A stretch of DNA of 64,000 bases from Clostridia bacterium. GTDB lineage: Bacteria; Bacillota; Clostridia; Christensenellales; Pumilibacteraceae. The number at the start of each line of letters is the position of its first letter. Within the stretch, counting starts at the first letter, position 1. The notes below the pieces were generated by a model. It had not been told where the DNA came from. It saw only the letters and a list, made by a program, of their open reading frames with translations, and made no database searches. The stretch is taken from positions 1-64,000 of the forward strand of contig JAGAPD010000049.1 in NCBI GenBank assembly GCA_017623435.1. The letters run 5' to 3'. Positions 24,380-32,547 of the stretch are shown here, piece by piece. Both the position numbers and the translations under genes were made by a program.

Positions 24380-24445
24380 TGAGTGGTTTTGTGACCTACG
24401 CCGACACATTTGACCATACTACGTGGTCGTAACTTGGAGTGGAAT

Positions 24446-26155
24446 ATGATAAAAATGAATTTTTGTTTTGTGGAAAATATTGAACAGTTTTTGCAAAAGC
24501 GCCGAGAAGGATACGGTATTCCTTATATAAGAATGGAGAACGACCTTAAAATAAAACTTTTCAATTACTTTAAATTAAGAAAAAATTACGGTGACGAAGA
24601 ATCGCTTTGTTACGCCGTTTTTGCGTATCGCTATTACGCAATCGTGGACGAAGAGGAGGAGCAGTTTGCGAAAACGCTTAGCGCAAAATATTGGGACGCG
24701 CTCGCTCATTTTCACGAGGCGATAAAGATTTTGCACTCTCTTTATGCTAAAAATAACGTTGAGGCGTGTTCATATCTAGCGTGGTATTGGTTTGATTACG
24801 GACCGATTGAATCTAGAAACATGTATTATTTGACGCGCGATCGTGGTCACGCTATGTTTTACGCTAACGAGTGCATCAATAATGGCTACGCTTATGGATG
24901 GTGTATCCGTGCATATATTGAGTCGCAGGATATTACTGATGGCGAGCAAAAAAGCGCAATTAGTTACACGAAAGGTATTGAAAACGGCTGTGATATTTGC
25001 GCTGAAAACGCTTGGCTGTGCGCTCCCTCGTGTACTCATAACTGGGCTGCGTATTGTTCGGACGACTTTGATGCTTTTGACGCGCCCGATATGGACAAGT
25101 ATTTTTCTATGCTTGACAAAGCAAACGCGCGCATAAGTGATCCGTACAATCAAGCGCTTGCAGGCGAAATGAGTTATTTGGGGATAGGTACGAGGTGTGA
25201 TTACGAAAAAGCGTACGCGCTGTGCCAAAAAGATAAGTGGATATATGATTTTATGGACAGCGATTACGTTGCAGATAATAACGGTCGTACCATTTTGGCG
25301 TACTTTGGCTTGCACTTCCTTTATCCCGAAAAGTATAATAATCCTATCGGCGTTATGGAAAAGTTTTGCACGAATTTGCTTGGTCAAATGGAGTACTGCT
25401 TGCGCCTTGAAAACTACGACGAGTTCGCCAAACGCGCGATTAAGGCGTATAATAATAAGCGTAATTTTCCCGACTATCAATACGAAACGATCGACGTTGC
25501 TATGGGTAGATGTTATCTTGCAGGCTGGGGAGTGGCGCGCGATACGGAAAGGGCTAAAAAACTTTTGTGTCAGTATCCCTCTGGTAAAGCATATTTGGCG
25601 GATGCGCATTATAACGGTTGGCACGTACCCTATGATTTAGCCGAGGCGTATAGACTTTGCAAGGAAAGTGAGAGCGAGGCTTTGTCAAAATACGTTTTGG
25701 CGAATATGCATCTTAACGGTCAGTTTGTTAGTCAAGACGAGCAAAAGGGCATACAGTACCTTCTTGACGGTGGCTATAATTATAAATACGGCGCTAATCT
25801 TTTGGCGTACTATTACCACGTTGGCGCAATCGTTGACAAAGACGAGATGAAAGCAATCCGTTATTACACTTGTGCGCTTAATGACGGTAACGGTGGCGCA
25901 GGTAATAATATGGGGCTTATTTACGAGTATTCGCCCGTATATAAAAACCACCAAAAGGCGTTCAACTGCTATTACCGCTCGGCGCATTGCAAAGATTCGG
26001 GTGGCGCAATCAGCTTGGGTAGATGTTACGAAAACGGTATAGGCTGTCCGGTTGATAAAGGCAAAGCGCTCGAAATTTATAAGATAGCAAAACGCTGGGG
26101 TAACGGCGAGGCACAAAAGTTTATCGATAACCTAAATAACCAAGGAATTTATTAA
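24446..26155 (+). CDS. Sel1-like repeat protein, 569 residues
   Basis: Cytoplasmic, no signal peptide. It is made of helix pairs of about 36 residues with Sel1/TPR-like spacing, clearest in the second half: YLAGWGVARDTERAKKLL, YYYHVGAIVDKDEMKAIRYY, RCYENGIGCPVDKGKALEIY. It is very rich in tyrosine, cysteine and asparagine. Such solenoids bind other proteins, often in signalling or stress networks; the partner is unknown. ATG 24446 follows TTGGAG; 12 further in-frame codons upstream have no site. It stands alone between terminators. Confidence 0.8.
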   Translation: MIKMNFCFVENIEQFLQKRREGYGIPYIRMENDLKIKLFNYFKLRKNYGDEESLCYAVFAYRYYAIVDEEEEQFAKTLSAKYWDALAHFHEAIKILHSLYAKNNVEACSYLAWYWFDYGPIESRNMYYLTRDRGHAMFYANECINNGYAYGWCIRAYIESQDITDGEQKSAISYTKGIENGCDICAENAWLCAPSCTHNWAAYCSDDFDAFDAPDMDKYFSMLDKANARISDPYNQALAGEMSYLGIGTRCDYEKAYALCQKDKWIYDFMDSDYVADNNGRTILAYFGLHFLYPEKYNNPIGVMEKFCTNLLGQMEYCLRLENYDEFAKRAIKAYNNKRNFPDYQYETIDVAMGRCYLAGWGVARDTERAKKLLCQYPSGKAYLADAHYNGWHVPYDLAEAYRLCKESESEALSKYVLANMHLNGQFVSQDEQKGIQYLLDGGYNYKYGANLLAYYYHVGAIVDKDEMKAIRYYTCALNDGNGGAGNNMGLIYEYSPVYKNHQKAFNCYYRSAHCKDSGGAISLGRCYENGIGCPVDKGKALEIYKIAKRWGNGEAQKFIDNLNNQGIY

Positions 26156-26168
26156 AAAATAAAAAACG

Positions 26169-26195
26169 AACGGGTACGTACGTGCCCGTTTTTGT
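26169..26195 (+). terminator. Terminator of the Sel1-repeat gene
   Basis: AACGGGTACG pairs with YGTGCCCGTT-type arms (one G-T pair) with an A run before and TTTTTG after. Member of the ACGGG-type palindromic terminators of this window. Confidence 0.85.
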
Positions 26196-26229
26196 TTTTT
26201 GTGCGTATTTTGACCATATAAAACGAAGA

Positions 26230-26258
26230 AAACTCCCTCTAAAAAAGAGGGAGTTTTT
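26230..26258 (-). terminator. Terminator of the PHP-eutH unit
   Basis: AACTCCCTCT pairs with AGAGGGAGTT, five bases past the eutH stop as read on the minus strand; A and T runs on both sides. Confidence 0.87.
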
Positions 26259-26262
26259 ATCT

Positions 26263-27384
26263 TTATGCTTGTTCGGCTTGTTGAGTATCAATGTTTTTAG
26301 ATGCGTCGCAAGCTGGTTTGTCGTATTTTTTATATAGTAGCGTGGCTAAAACCAAGGCGCAAATTCCCGAGATAAGCTTGCCTACGATCAGGGGTAGAAC
26401 GTAATTTGCGTTAAACGCCATCGTGAACGCTAAGTGTCCGCCAAAGGTGAACGCTGCGGAAACGGCAAAAGCAGAGTTTAGCACCGTACCCTTTTTGTCC
26501 ATTTCGTTCATCACGCCAAAGGTCGTGGCGTTTGTTACTAAGTTGGAAATAAAAGCAAGCGCGCTGACTTGGTTTATTTGCAGTTTGTCGCCTAGCTTTT
26601 GCATAGGCTTATTTAGGATTTTGCCCACGACGTACATTAAGGGGAACGCGCCCGACAGCGTTACGCACGCGTTGACGCAGATGAGCGCCGCATTTTCAAG
26701 ACTGTCAAAGGACTCGACTATCGTTATTTTGGTAAGGAAGGTGAAGATGCCTAATCCCAGTCCTATCATTATTAATATTTGAATAATTACGCCGAAAATC
26801 TTGAAGATTTTTATCGTGACCGTGGGTGCGAGTAATAGCCCTAGCGTTATAATTATGGCTAAAATGAAAAGGAGCAATAGGTCTATTATTATCTCTAAAA
26901 ACGACAGTCCGCAAATAAATCCGGATATGATTGAGCCGATAGGGATTGTTACTATACCGCATAAAAATCCGAAAAGCATATCCTTGTGTTTTTCTTTGTT
27001 GACAAGTCCGAGCGCAAAAGGAATAGTGAAAGATATTACACAACCCATCATTGACGACACGATATAGGCGTTAAAGTTACCTACCGCCCCGTCCTTTGCT
27101 ACGCTGAGTGAAAGCGCCGTTCCGCCCATATCGTTAGCAAAAAGTGAGGAGGGAATGATGGACGGATCAATATTGAAAATATCGTAAAAGCCCTCGAAAA
27201 CGGGGGATAGCCATTCGCCGATTGCAGGCGCTAGGATAAGCATACCTATCATAGATAGCGCCATAGGACCGAATAGCTTGAATCCGCGCTCGAACTCCTT
27301 GCCTAACCCGAATTTATTGCCAAAAATTTTATCAAGCAGACCTAGTAGAGAAAATATTAAAATTATAACGGTCAAAACGTTCAT
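26263..27384 (-). CDS. eutH: EutH-family ethanolamine permease
   Basis: 373 residues, about ten transmembrane helices, with the family's NDMGGTALS and later FISNLVTNATTFGVM, and GGHLAFTMAF segments. EutH takes up ethanolamine. No other eut gene (ammonia lyase, microcompartment shell, regulator) is in the window. Instead the start overlaps the PHP phosphatase gene by ATGA, so the two are translated together. The short C-terminal tail is polar. Either uptake feeds a pathway encoded elsewhere or the partner enzyme acts on a related compound (inference). Confidence 0.88.
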   Translation of the reverse strand: MNVLTVIILIFSLLGLLDKIFGNKFGLGKEFERGFKLFGPMALSMIGMLILAPAIGEWLSPVFEGFYDIFNIDPSIIPSSLFANDMGGTALSLSVAKDGAVGNFNAYIVSSMMGCVISFTIPFALGLVNKEKHKDMLFGFLCGIVTIPIGSIISGFICGLSFLEIIIDLLLLFILAIIITLGLLLAPTVTIKIFKIFGVIIQILIMIGLGLGIFTFLTKITIVESFDSLENAALICVNACVTLSGAFPLMYVVGKILNKPMQKLGDKLQINQVSALAFISNLVTNATTFGVMNEMDKKGTVLNSAFAVSAAFTFGGHLAFTMAFNANYVLPLIVGKLISGICALVLATLLYKKYDKPACDASKNIDTQQAEQA

Positions 27385-28196
27385 AAGCTGATTTCCTCAA
27401 ATTTTCCGTTAATCAACGCGCATTGCGACTTAAAACCTACTTCCTTCAATAGCTTAGCGCTCTCGTCGAAATAACAATCCACGAAGTTTTTGTCGTGGCA
27501 ATCGGAAGAAATTACGGGCTTGAAGCCGTTAACTAAAAATTCCTTTAACAGTGCTTTGCTTGGGTACGGCGAAGTGCGATAACCGCGCGAGATTGCACCC
27601 GTGTTCACCTCGAAAATATCTATTTTACCTTTTAACGCAAGAATTGCATCTTTTGCAAAGCCGAGGTACTTCTCGTCGTCCGTATCCAAAAATCTTTTAA
27701 GCTCGTTGTTCTTGGTTAAAACGTCGAAATGTCCGATAATATCGAACTTTTGGATGGTGGGAAGAGAGGCAACGGTTTCGTAATAGGCTTTTGCAAAACT
27801 AAGCGAGTCGCCGTCAAAATGCGCGTCAATATAGTTAAGTGTGGACTGTAAGTTGTTGTCAAAGCCTTGAATTCCGTTTTTGGTATTTAGGTAGTGCACC
27901 GAGCCTATCGTATATTCGTAGCCGTCCTCAAAGCCCTCGGAGTAGAAGTCGTATTCAATGCCCAGATAGATATCGATAATTCCCTTGTATTTTTCCTTTA
28001 AGCGTCTGATTTCCGCTTTATACTGCTTAATTCTTTCAAGCGGAATTACGACGGTCTTTGAGTAGGGCACGAACGAATGAATAGAAAAGCCTACGGAATT
28101 GAAGTTTCTTTCCAAGCACTTTAAAACCATTTCCTCGGGTGTGTCTTTCCCGTCGCAAAAAACTGAATGCGTATGTAAGTTTTGTTTATAAACCAT
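27381..28196 (-). CDS. PHP-domain phosphatase (HisJ/histidinol-phosphatase-like)
   Basis: 271 residues of the polymerase-and-histidinol-phosphatase fold. Metal ligands in NLHTHSVFCDGKD, the H of FSIHSF, E in LGIEYDFY, H in GSVHYL, IIGHFD, and SSDCHD near the end. In histidine synthesis HisJ removes phosphate from histidinol phosphate. No his genes are nearby, and it is fused by overlap to eutH, so the substrate may be different. Promoter at 28228-28256; weak GGTGA ribosome site. Confidence 0.85.
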   Translation of the reverse strand: MVYKQNLHTHSVFCDGKDTPEEMVLKCLERNFNSVGFSIHSFVPYSKTVVIPLERIKQYKAEIRRLKEKYKGIIDIYLGIEYDFYSEGFEDGYEYTIGSVHYLNTKNGIQGFDNNLQSTLNYIDAHFDGDSLSFAKAYYETVASLPTIQKFDIIGHFDVLTKNNELKRFLDTDDEKYLGFAKDAILALKGKIDIFEVNTGAISRGYRTSPYPSKALLKEFLVNGFKPVISSDCHDKNFVDCYFDESAKLLKEVGFKSQCALINGKFEEISL

Positions 28197-28227
28197 TTCT
28201 TCACCAGATTATAATAATTACTTATTA

Positions 28228-28256
28228 ATCGTAACACTTTAATAAAACCTTGTCAA
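28228..28256 (-). promoter_or_regulatory. Promoter of the PHP-eutH operon
   Basis: Minus strand TTGACA (28251-28256), 17-bp spacer, TACGAT (28228-28233). The TATAAT at 28208-28213 is too far from this -35 to be its partner. Confidence 0.6.
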
Positions 28257-28360
28257 TCGTTTGAGTTGACGAATGACGCGTTTTTTAGTAATAAATTTGC
28301 AAAAAAAGAAAATCCGTCGTGTGCTTTTTAAAGTGAAAACGGATAGAAAAAATTAAAACG

Positions 28361-28386
28361 AACGGGTACGTATGCGCCCGTTTTTG
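28361..28386 (+). terminator. Terminator-like palindrome just before the flippase gene
   Basis: AACGGGT.CG and CGCCCGTT arms flanked by AAAA and TTTTTG. No gene ends just ahead on the plus strand, so it would act on transcripts entering the flippase gene, or is a spare copy of the dispersed terminator family. Confidence 0.6.
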
Positions 28387-28409
28387 TTATTTTTGCGCAT
28401 ACTACCCGT

Positions 28410-30056
28410 ATGAAGAAAAGAATAAAATCACTTTTTACGGGCGCAGGGGCGCTTGTCGCGTGCTCGTTTGTAGGTAAGCTACTTGGCGCGCTTTATCGCA
28501 TACCGCTCACTAACGTTTTGGGTGGCGAGGGTATGGGCTTATATCAAATGGTGTTTCCACTATATACGCTTATTTTAACGCTTTCTAGCGGTGGATTACC
28601 CGTTGCGCTATCGCGCATAATTTCAGTGCGACTGTCGGGTGGCGATAGAGAGGGTGCAACGAGGGTACTTAAATTAAGCTTAGCTGTGTTTACTTTGCTT
28701 GGCGGAATATGCTCGCTGATTTTAGCGTGCTCGTCGCGTTTTATTGCCTCCGTGCAGGGTAACGAGGACGCTTACCTTGCTTATTTGGCGATTGCGCCTG
28801 CTATAACCTTTGTATCCGTGCTTGCGTGTATGCGAGGATACTGGCAGGGCAGGGAGAATATGCTGCCCTCCGCGCTTTCACAAATTATCGAGCAGGTCGT
28901 AAAACTGTCGCTTGGACTGTTACTTGCGAGAGTAATGCTGACTTACGGCGTTGAATGGTCGGTTTTTGGCGCACTTTTAGGCGTGTCGTGCGCGGAGCTT
29001 TTGTCGGCGCTTGCGCTAACTTTGCCCTTTTTGATTTTTAAGAAAAAGTGGGTAAAAAGTGAAAACGGTGGGGTGCGTTATGCGCCGTTTGAGCCACTTA
29101 CTACCGAATTTGGCGAAGATAACGCTACCGTTTTCCCTTCTAAAAGCGTGAAAATTGACGCGAGAAAAGACAATATCGCGCTTATTAAAGAGATTTTGCG
29201 GTTAGCTATTCCCGTGACCTTCGGTTCGCTCGTATTACCGCTTACGCAGGTCGTTGACAGTTTTTTGGTGGTGAATATACTATCCGCGAGGGGAACGAAA
29301 GAGAGCGCAACTATGGCTTACGGCTTATTTACGGGTACGGTGTCAACGCTTATTAACCTCCCCGTCGTAATCATTTACGCGCTGTCCGTAGCCCTTCTTC
29401 CGCGCGTTGCAAAACTGCAAAAAAATCAAAACGAGGCAGGACGTGAGGCGCAGTTTTCATTAAAAACGGGCATAGCGTTAGGCGTACTTGCGACGCTATT
29501 TTTTATCGTAAGCGCACCCGATATCGTGGATCTATTGTATTCGGCAGGCTTAGGGCAAAGCCAAAGAAGCTTGTGTGTTTCGCTAATCAGGACAAGTGCA
29601 ATTTCCGTGTTTTACGTTGCGGTCATTCAAAGCGCGACTTCCGTTTTGCAGGGGCTGGGCAAAGCAAAAATCCCTGCGCTCAATTTAGCAATAGGCGGAG
29701 TGGTGAAGGTGCTCGTGACCACGCTGTCGTTATTCTTTTTCGGCATATTCGGCGCGGCGATAGGTACGGCTTGTTGCTACGCGGTTACGGCAATACTTGA
29801 CCTAAAAGCTATGCAAAAACGCCTGCCCGTTACTTTTCACAAAAAGGGCGTATGGGCAATACTGATTGCTACGGGCGGATACGCGGTTAGCGCGCTTTTA
29901 CTCAAGTGGTTGTTTTTGCCGTGCGGACGAGTTTTGTCCTTTTTGTTGAGCGAAAGCGTAGCCTTTTTCCTCTTTTTTGCGTTGCTTTTGCCGTTTGGGT
30001 GGTTTGACGGGGCGGAAACTAAAAGAATATTGCCTTTTTTCAAGCAAAAACGTTGA
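28410..30056 (+). CDS. SpoVB/MurJ-type polysaccharide flippase (MOP superfamily)
   Basis: 548 residues with about 14 transmembrane helices in two bundles. The opening is typical of the SpoVB family (ALVACSFVGKLLGALYRIPLTNVLGGEGMGLYQ region, residues 13-46), followed by LPVALSRIIS. Proteins of this branch move lipid-linked wall precursors, in spores for cortex synthesis. An insert of about 60 polar residues (213-275) lies between the bundles. There is no ribosome binding site or clear promoter near the ATG, which follows a terminator-like hairpin by 24 bases. A spore role is inferred. Confidence 0.85.
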   Translation: MKKRIKSLFTGAGALVACSFVGKLLGALYRIPLTNVLGGEGMGLYQMVFPLYTLILTLSSGGLPVALSRIISVRLSGGDREGATRVLKLSLAVFTLLGGICSLILACSSRFIASVQGNEDAYLAYLAIAPAITFVSVLACMRGYWQGRENMLPSALSQIIEQVVKLSLGLLLARVMLTYGVEWSVFGALLGVSCAELLSALALTLPFLIFKKKWVKSENGGVRYAPFEPLTTEFGEDNATVFPSKSVKIDARKDNIALIKEILRLAIPVTFGSLVLPLTQVVDSFLVVNILSARGTKESATMAYGLFTGTVSTLINLPVVIIYALSVALLPRVAKLQKNQNEAGREAQFSLKTGIALGVLATLFFIVSAPDIVDLLYSAGLGQSQRSLCVSLIRTSAISVFYVAVIQSATSVLQGLGKAKIPALNLAIGGVVKVLVTTLSLFFFGIFGAAIGTACCYAVTAILDLKAMQKRLPVTFHKKGVWAILIATGGYAVSALLLKWLFLPCGRVLSFLLSESVAFFLFFALLLPFGWFDGAETKRILPFFKQKR

Positions 30057-30081
30057 TTTTTTTTAAAAATAGTTATATAAT
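30053..30081 (+). promoter_or_regulatory. Promoter of serS
   Basis: TTGATT (30053-30058), 17-bp spacer, TATAAT (30076-30081). No T-box element is seen between it and the gene. Confidence 0.75.
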
Positions 30082-30126
30082 TAATTTATTATATACAACG
30101 ATATTTAGCGAAAAGAGGTTTTTACA

Positions 30127-31389
30127 ATGTTAGACTTAAAATTCGTAGTAGAAAACGCGCAACTGGTAAAAGAGGCTATGGGCACGAGAAGTGGCGAGTA
30201 CGACGTGGATATCGTCGTTGAGCTGGACAAAAAGCGTCGCGAAATCCTCAAAGAAGTGGAAATGCTTAAAGCGGAGAGAAACCGCGTTTCCGCAGAAGTT
30301 GCCGTGCTTAAAAAGAATAAACAGGACGCCAGCGAAATCATCGCTAAAATGAAAGAAGTGGGCGAAAAGATTAAGGAGCTTGACGGCGCTCTCGGTCCTA
30401 TCGAAGCCGACCTTCGTATGGCGCTTTTGTCCATTCCTAATATTCCCGACAAGAGCGTACCCCTCGGCAAAGACGACGGGGATAACGTAGAGATAAGAAA
30501 GTACCTTACCCCCACGCAGTTTGATTTTACGCCCAAGCCCCATTGGGAGATTGGCGAAGGCATGGGACTGCTTGATCCTACGACTGCCGGTAAGATCACG
30601 GGTGCGCGCTTCACCATTTATCGCGGACTTGGTGCAAGACTTGAACGCGCAATCTACAACTTTATGCTTGACACGCACACGCAAAACGGCTACACGGAAA
30701 TTTTCCCGCCCTTTATGGTCAACCGTGATTCTATGACGGGTACGGGTCAGCTTCCTAAGTTTGAAGAGGATGCTTACGCGGTTAAGAACACCGACTACTT
30801 CCTCGTTCCCACCGCAGAAGTACCCGTTACGAATATGCTCCGTGGCGACGTGGTTGACGCGGACAAGCTTCCCATTTGGTATACCGCTTACACCGCTTGC
30901 TTTAGAGGCGAGGCAGGTAGCGCGGGAAGAGATACGCGCGGACTTATCCGCCAGCACCAGTTCAATAAGGTCGAGCTCGTTAAGTTCTGTATGCCTGAAA
31001 ACAGTTGGGACGAGCTTGAAAGCCTTACTGCGGAGGCGGAACTCATTTTGCAAAAACTGGGCATACCGTATAGAGTGGTTTGTCTCTCGTCGGGCGATCT
31101 TGGCTTTTCCAGCGCTAAGACTTACGATATCGAAGTGTGGATGCCTTCTTACGGCAGATACGTCGAAATTTCTTCGTGCTCGAACTTCGTGGACTATCAG
31201 GCGCGCCGTATGAACATTAAGTACCGTACGCGCGAAGGAAAGACGGGATTCGTGCATACGCTCAACGGTAGTGGACTTGCCGTTGGTAGAACTACCGCCG
31301 CTATCTTGGAAAACTTCCAAAACGCAGACGGCTCGGTTCGCGTTCCCGAAGTGCTTATCCCGTATATGGGAACGGATATCATTAAGTAA
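30127..31389 (+). CDS. serS: Seryl-tRNA synthetase
   Basis: 420 residues, usual length. N-terminal antiparallel coiled coil (about 28-105) that holds the long arm of tRNA-Ser, then the class II core: motif 1 near the dimer interface, motif 2 [26 protein letters not shown], motif 3 [22 protein letters not shown] precedes the ATG. Confidence 0.96.
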   Translation: MLDLKFVVENAQLVKEAMGTRSGEYDVDIVVELDKKRREILKEVEMLKAERNRVSAEVAVLKKNKQDASEIIAKMKEVGEKIKELDGALGPIEADLRMALLSIPNIPDKSVPLGKDDGDNVEIRKYLTPTQFDFTPKPHWEIGEGMGLLDPTTAGKITGARFTIYRGLGARLERAIYNFMLDTHTQNGYTEIFPPFMVNRDSMTGTGQLPKFEEDAYAVKNTDYFLVPTAEVPVTNMLRGDVVDADKLPIWYTAYTACFRGEAGSAGRDTRGLIRQHQFNKVELVKFCMPENSWDELESLTAEAELILQKLGIPYRVVCLSSGDLGFSSAKTYDIEVWMPSYGRYVEISSCSNFVDYQARRMNIKYRTREGKTGFVHTLNGSGLAVGRTTAAILENFQNADGSVRVPEVLIPYMGTDIIK

Positions 31390-31434
31390 TTTGTCAGTCG
31401 ATACTGAAAACTAACGAAAAGGATAGGAGTAAAC

Positions 31435-32415
31435 GTGTTTAAAGAATTCGGCGAATTTTTGGCATTTATATTTAAGGGGCTAGGAAAACTTCTCTTGTGG
31501 TTACTTGTCAGATTGGGATTGTGGGTTCCGCTCGCATTTTCCGTGCTGTTTTTCTTGGTGCTCGCTATCACGGGGACGGAGTACGCGTCCGTGAGTGGAC
31601 TGTTCGTGTTCGGACTAATCGTTACGACCGTGCTTTCGCTCGTGGCAACTATTGCTTTTGCAGTAAAGCGCAAAATGAAAAAGTTGCCTGAAAACCGCAA
31701 CACGCAAAAGCAAGTCGTTTCAAAGGATAAAGCGAAGTTCGTGGATAAAACGGAGGAAATGCCCGTCGTCGATAATAGCGATGGTGAAGTGAACGCTCAA
31801 GTTCAGTCTTACGCTCCACCCGTCCAGCCGTATCCTATCGTTCAGGGCGTCCCACCGCAAAGCGTAACGCCTACTCAATCGGCGTTTACCGTGGGTGGAT
31901 ATCCGTACGCAGGGCAGTATAACTTCCAGCCGTATAATGTGCCCCCTCAGCCCTATAACGCTCAGCCGTATAACGCGCCCCCTTACGTTCCGCCTCAACC
32001 TTACTCGCAGGCTCAATATCAGCAAACGGGCACTAACGTACCTAACGGTTTTACGTCTCAGTCTGCTAATAACGACGGTGGATTTAGCCGTGACGGTATG
32101 AGTGCAAGGGATAATTTCTCGCGTGATAACGGTGGATTTAGCCGTGATAACGGTGGATTTGGTCGTGATAATTTCTCACGCGATAGCTTTGGTAGAAACA
32201 GGGATTTGCCCTCGAGAGATAGTTTTAGTCGCGATGGCTTTAACAGAGAAGATTCTTCTCGTTCGCAGCTTAGAATTACTCCTGACGAGCAACCTAAAAT
32301 TTACCGCACGAGAAAGGACGAAAGCGTACTCATTTACGAATATTCCGACCGAGTGGAATTTTATAGAAAGACGGCGTCAGGACTGACGTTCCTATACTCC
32401 GAAAAAAAGAGATAA
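31435..32415 (+). CDS. Membrane protein with long disordered P/Q/Y-rich and SRDN-repeat region
   Basis: 326 residues. Two hydrophobic segments near the N-terminus (about 12-50 and 55-78) are followed by a basic stretch. A low-complexity region (about 120-205) has QPYN(A/V)(Q/P)P repeats, and a second (about 215-270) has repeats of (F/N)SRDN and SRD(S/G)F. The last ~45 residues look folded (KIYRTRKDESVLIYEYSDRVEFYRK). I do not recognise it. GTG start with AGGAG. It lies between serS and spoIIE, with a terminator after it. Confidence 0.78.
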   Translation: MFKEFGEFLAFIFKGLGKLLLWLLVRLGLWVPLAFSVLFFLVLAITGTEYASVSGLFVFGLIVTTVLSLVATIAFAVKRKMKKLPENRNTQKQVVSKDKAKFVDKTEEMPVVDNSDGEVNAQVQSYAPPVQPYPIVQGVPPQSVTPTQSAFTVGGYPYAGQYNFQPYNVPPQPYNAQPYNAPPYVPPQPYSQAQYQQTGTNVPNGFTSQSANNDGGFSRDGMSARDNFSRDNGGFSRDNGGFGRDNFSRDSFGRNRDLPSRDSFSRDGFNREDSSRSQLRITPDEQPKIYRTRKDESVLIYEYSDRVEFYRKTASGLTFLYSEKKR

Positions 32416-32419
32416 AATC

Positions 32420-32450
32420 AAAACGGCGTACCACGTTGTATGCCGTTTTT
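32420..32450 (+). terminator. Terminator between the disordered protein gene and spoIIE
   Basis: AAAACGGCGTAC pairs with GTATGCCGTTTT (one G-T pair), T run after. Belongs to the ACGGC..TACCACGT family. Confidence 0.85.
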
Positions 32451-32490
32451 ACTATATTCTTCGTCAAAATTAGATAAAAAACGCTGTTGT

Positions 32491-32524
32491 TTTACAAATA
32501 GAGCGCAAGAAATTATGTTATACT
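32491..32524 (+). promoter_or_regulatory. Possible spoIIE promoter with wide spacing
   Basis: TTTACA (32491-32496) and TATACT (32519-32524) are 22 bp apart. Spo0A-activated spoIIE promoters in Bacillus also have an over-long spacer. A one-mismatch 0A box (TTCGTCA) lies at 32460-32466. Weak evidence. Confidence 0.35.
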
Positions 32525-32547
32525 CTATAAAAAACGGGAGCGTAAAT

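Noticed and set aside
28197..28409. Sigma-E promoter for the SpoVB-type gene
   Set aside because: A CATACTAC near 28398 has no matching -35 and would start transcription at or after the ATG; evidence is too thin.
30057..30126. T-box leader before serS (and before lysS)
   Set aside because: Neither leader has room for, or shows, a specifier stem, a T-box sequence or an antiterminator.
32060..32240. Short direct repeats resembling a CRISPR or tandem-repeat array
   Set aside because: The repeats are in frame and encode the SRDN motifs of the 326-residue protein; the units are short and lack unique spacers.
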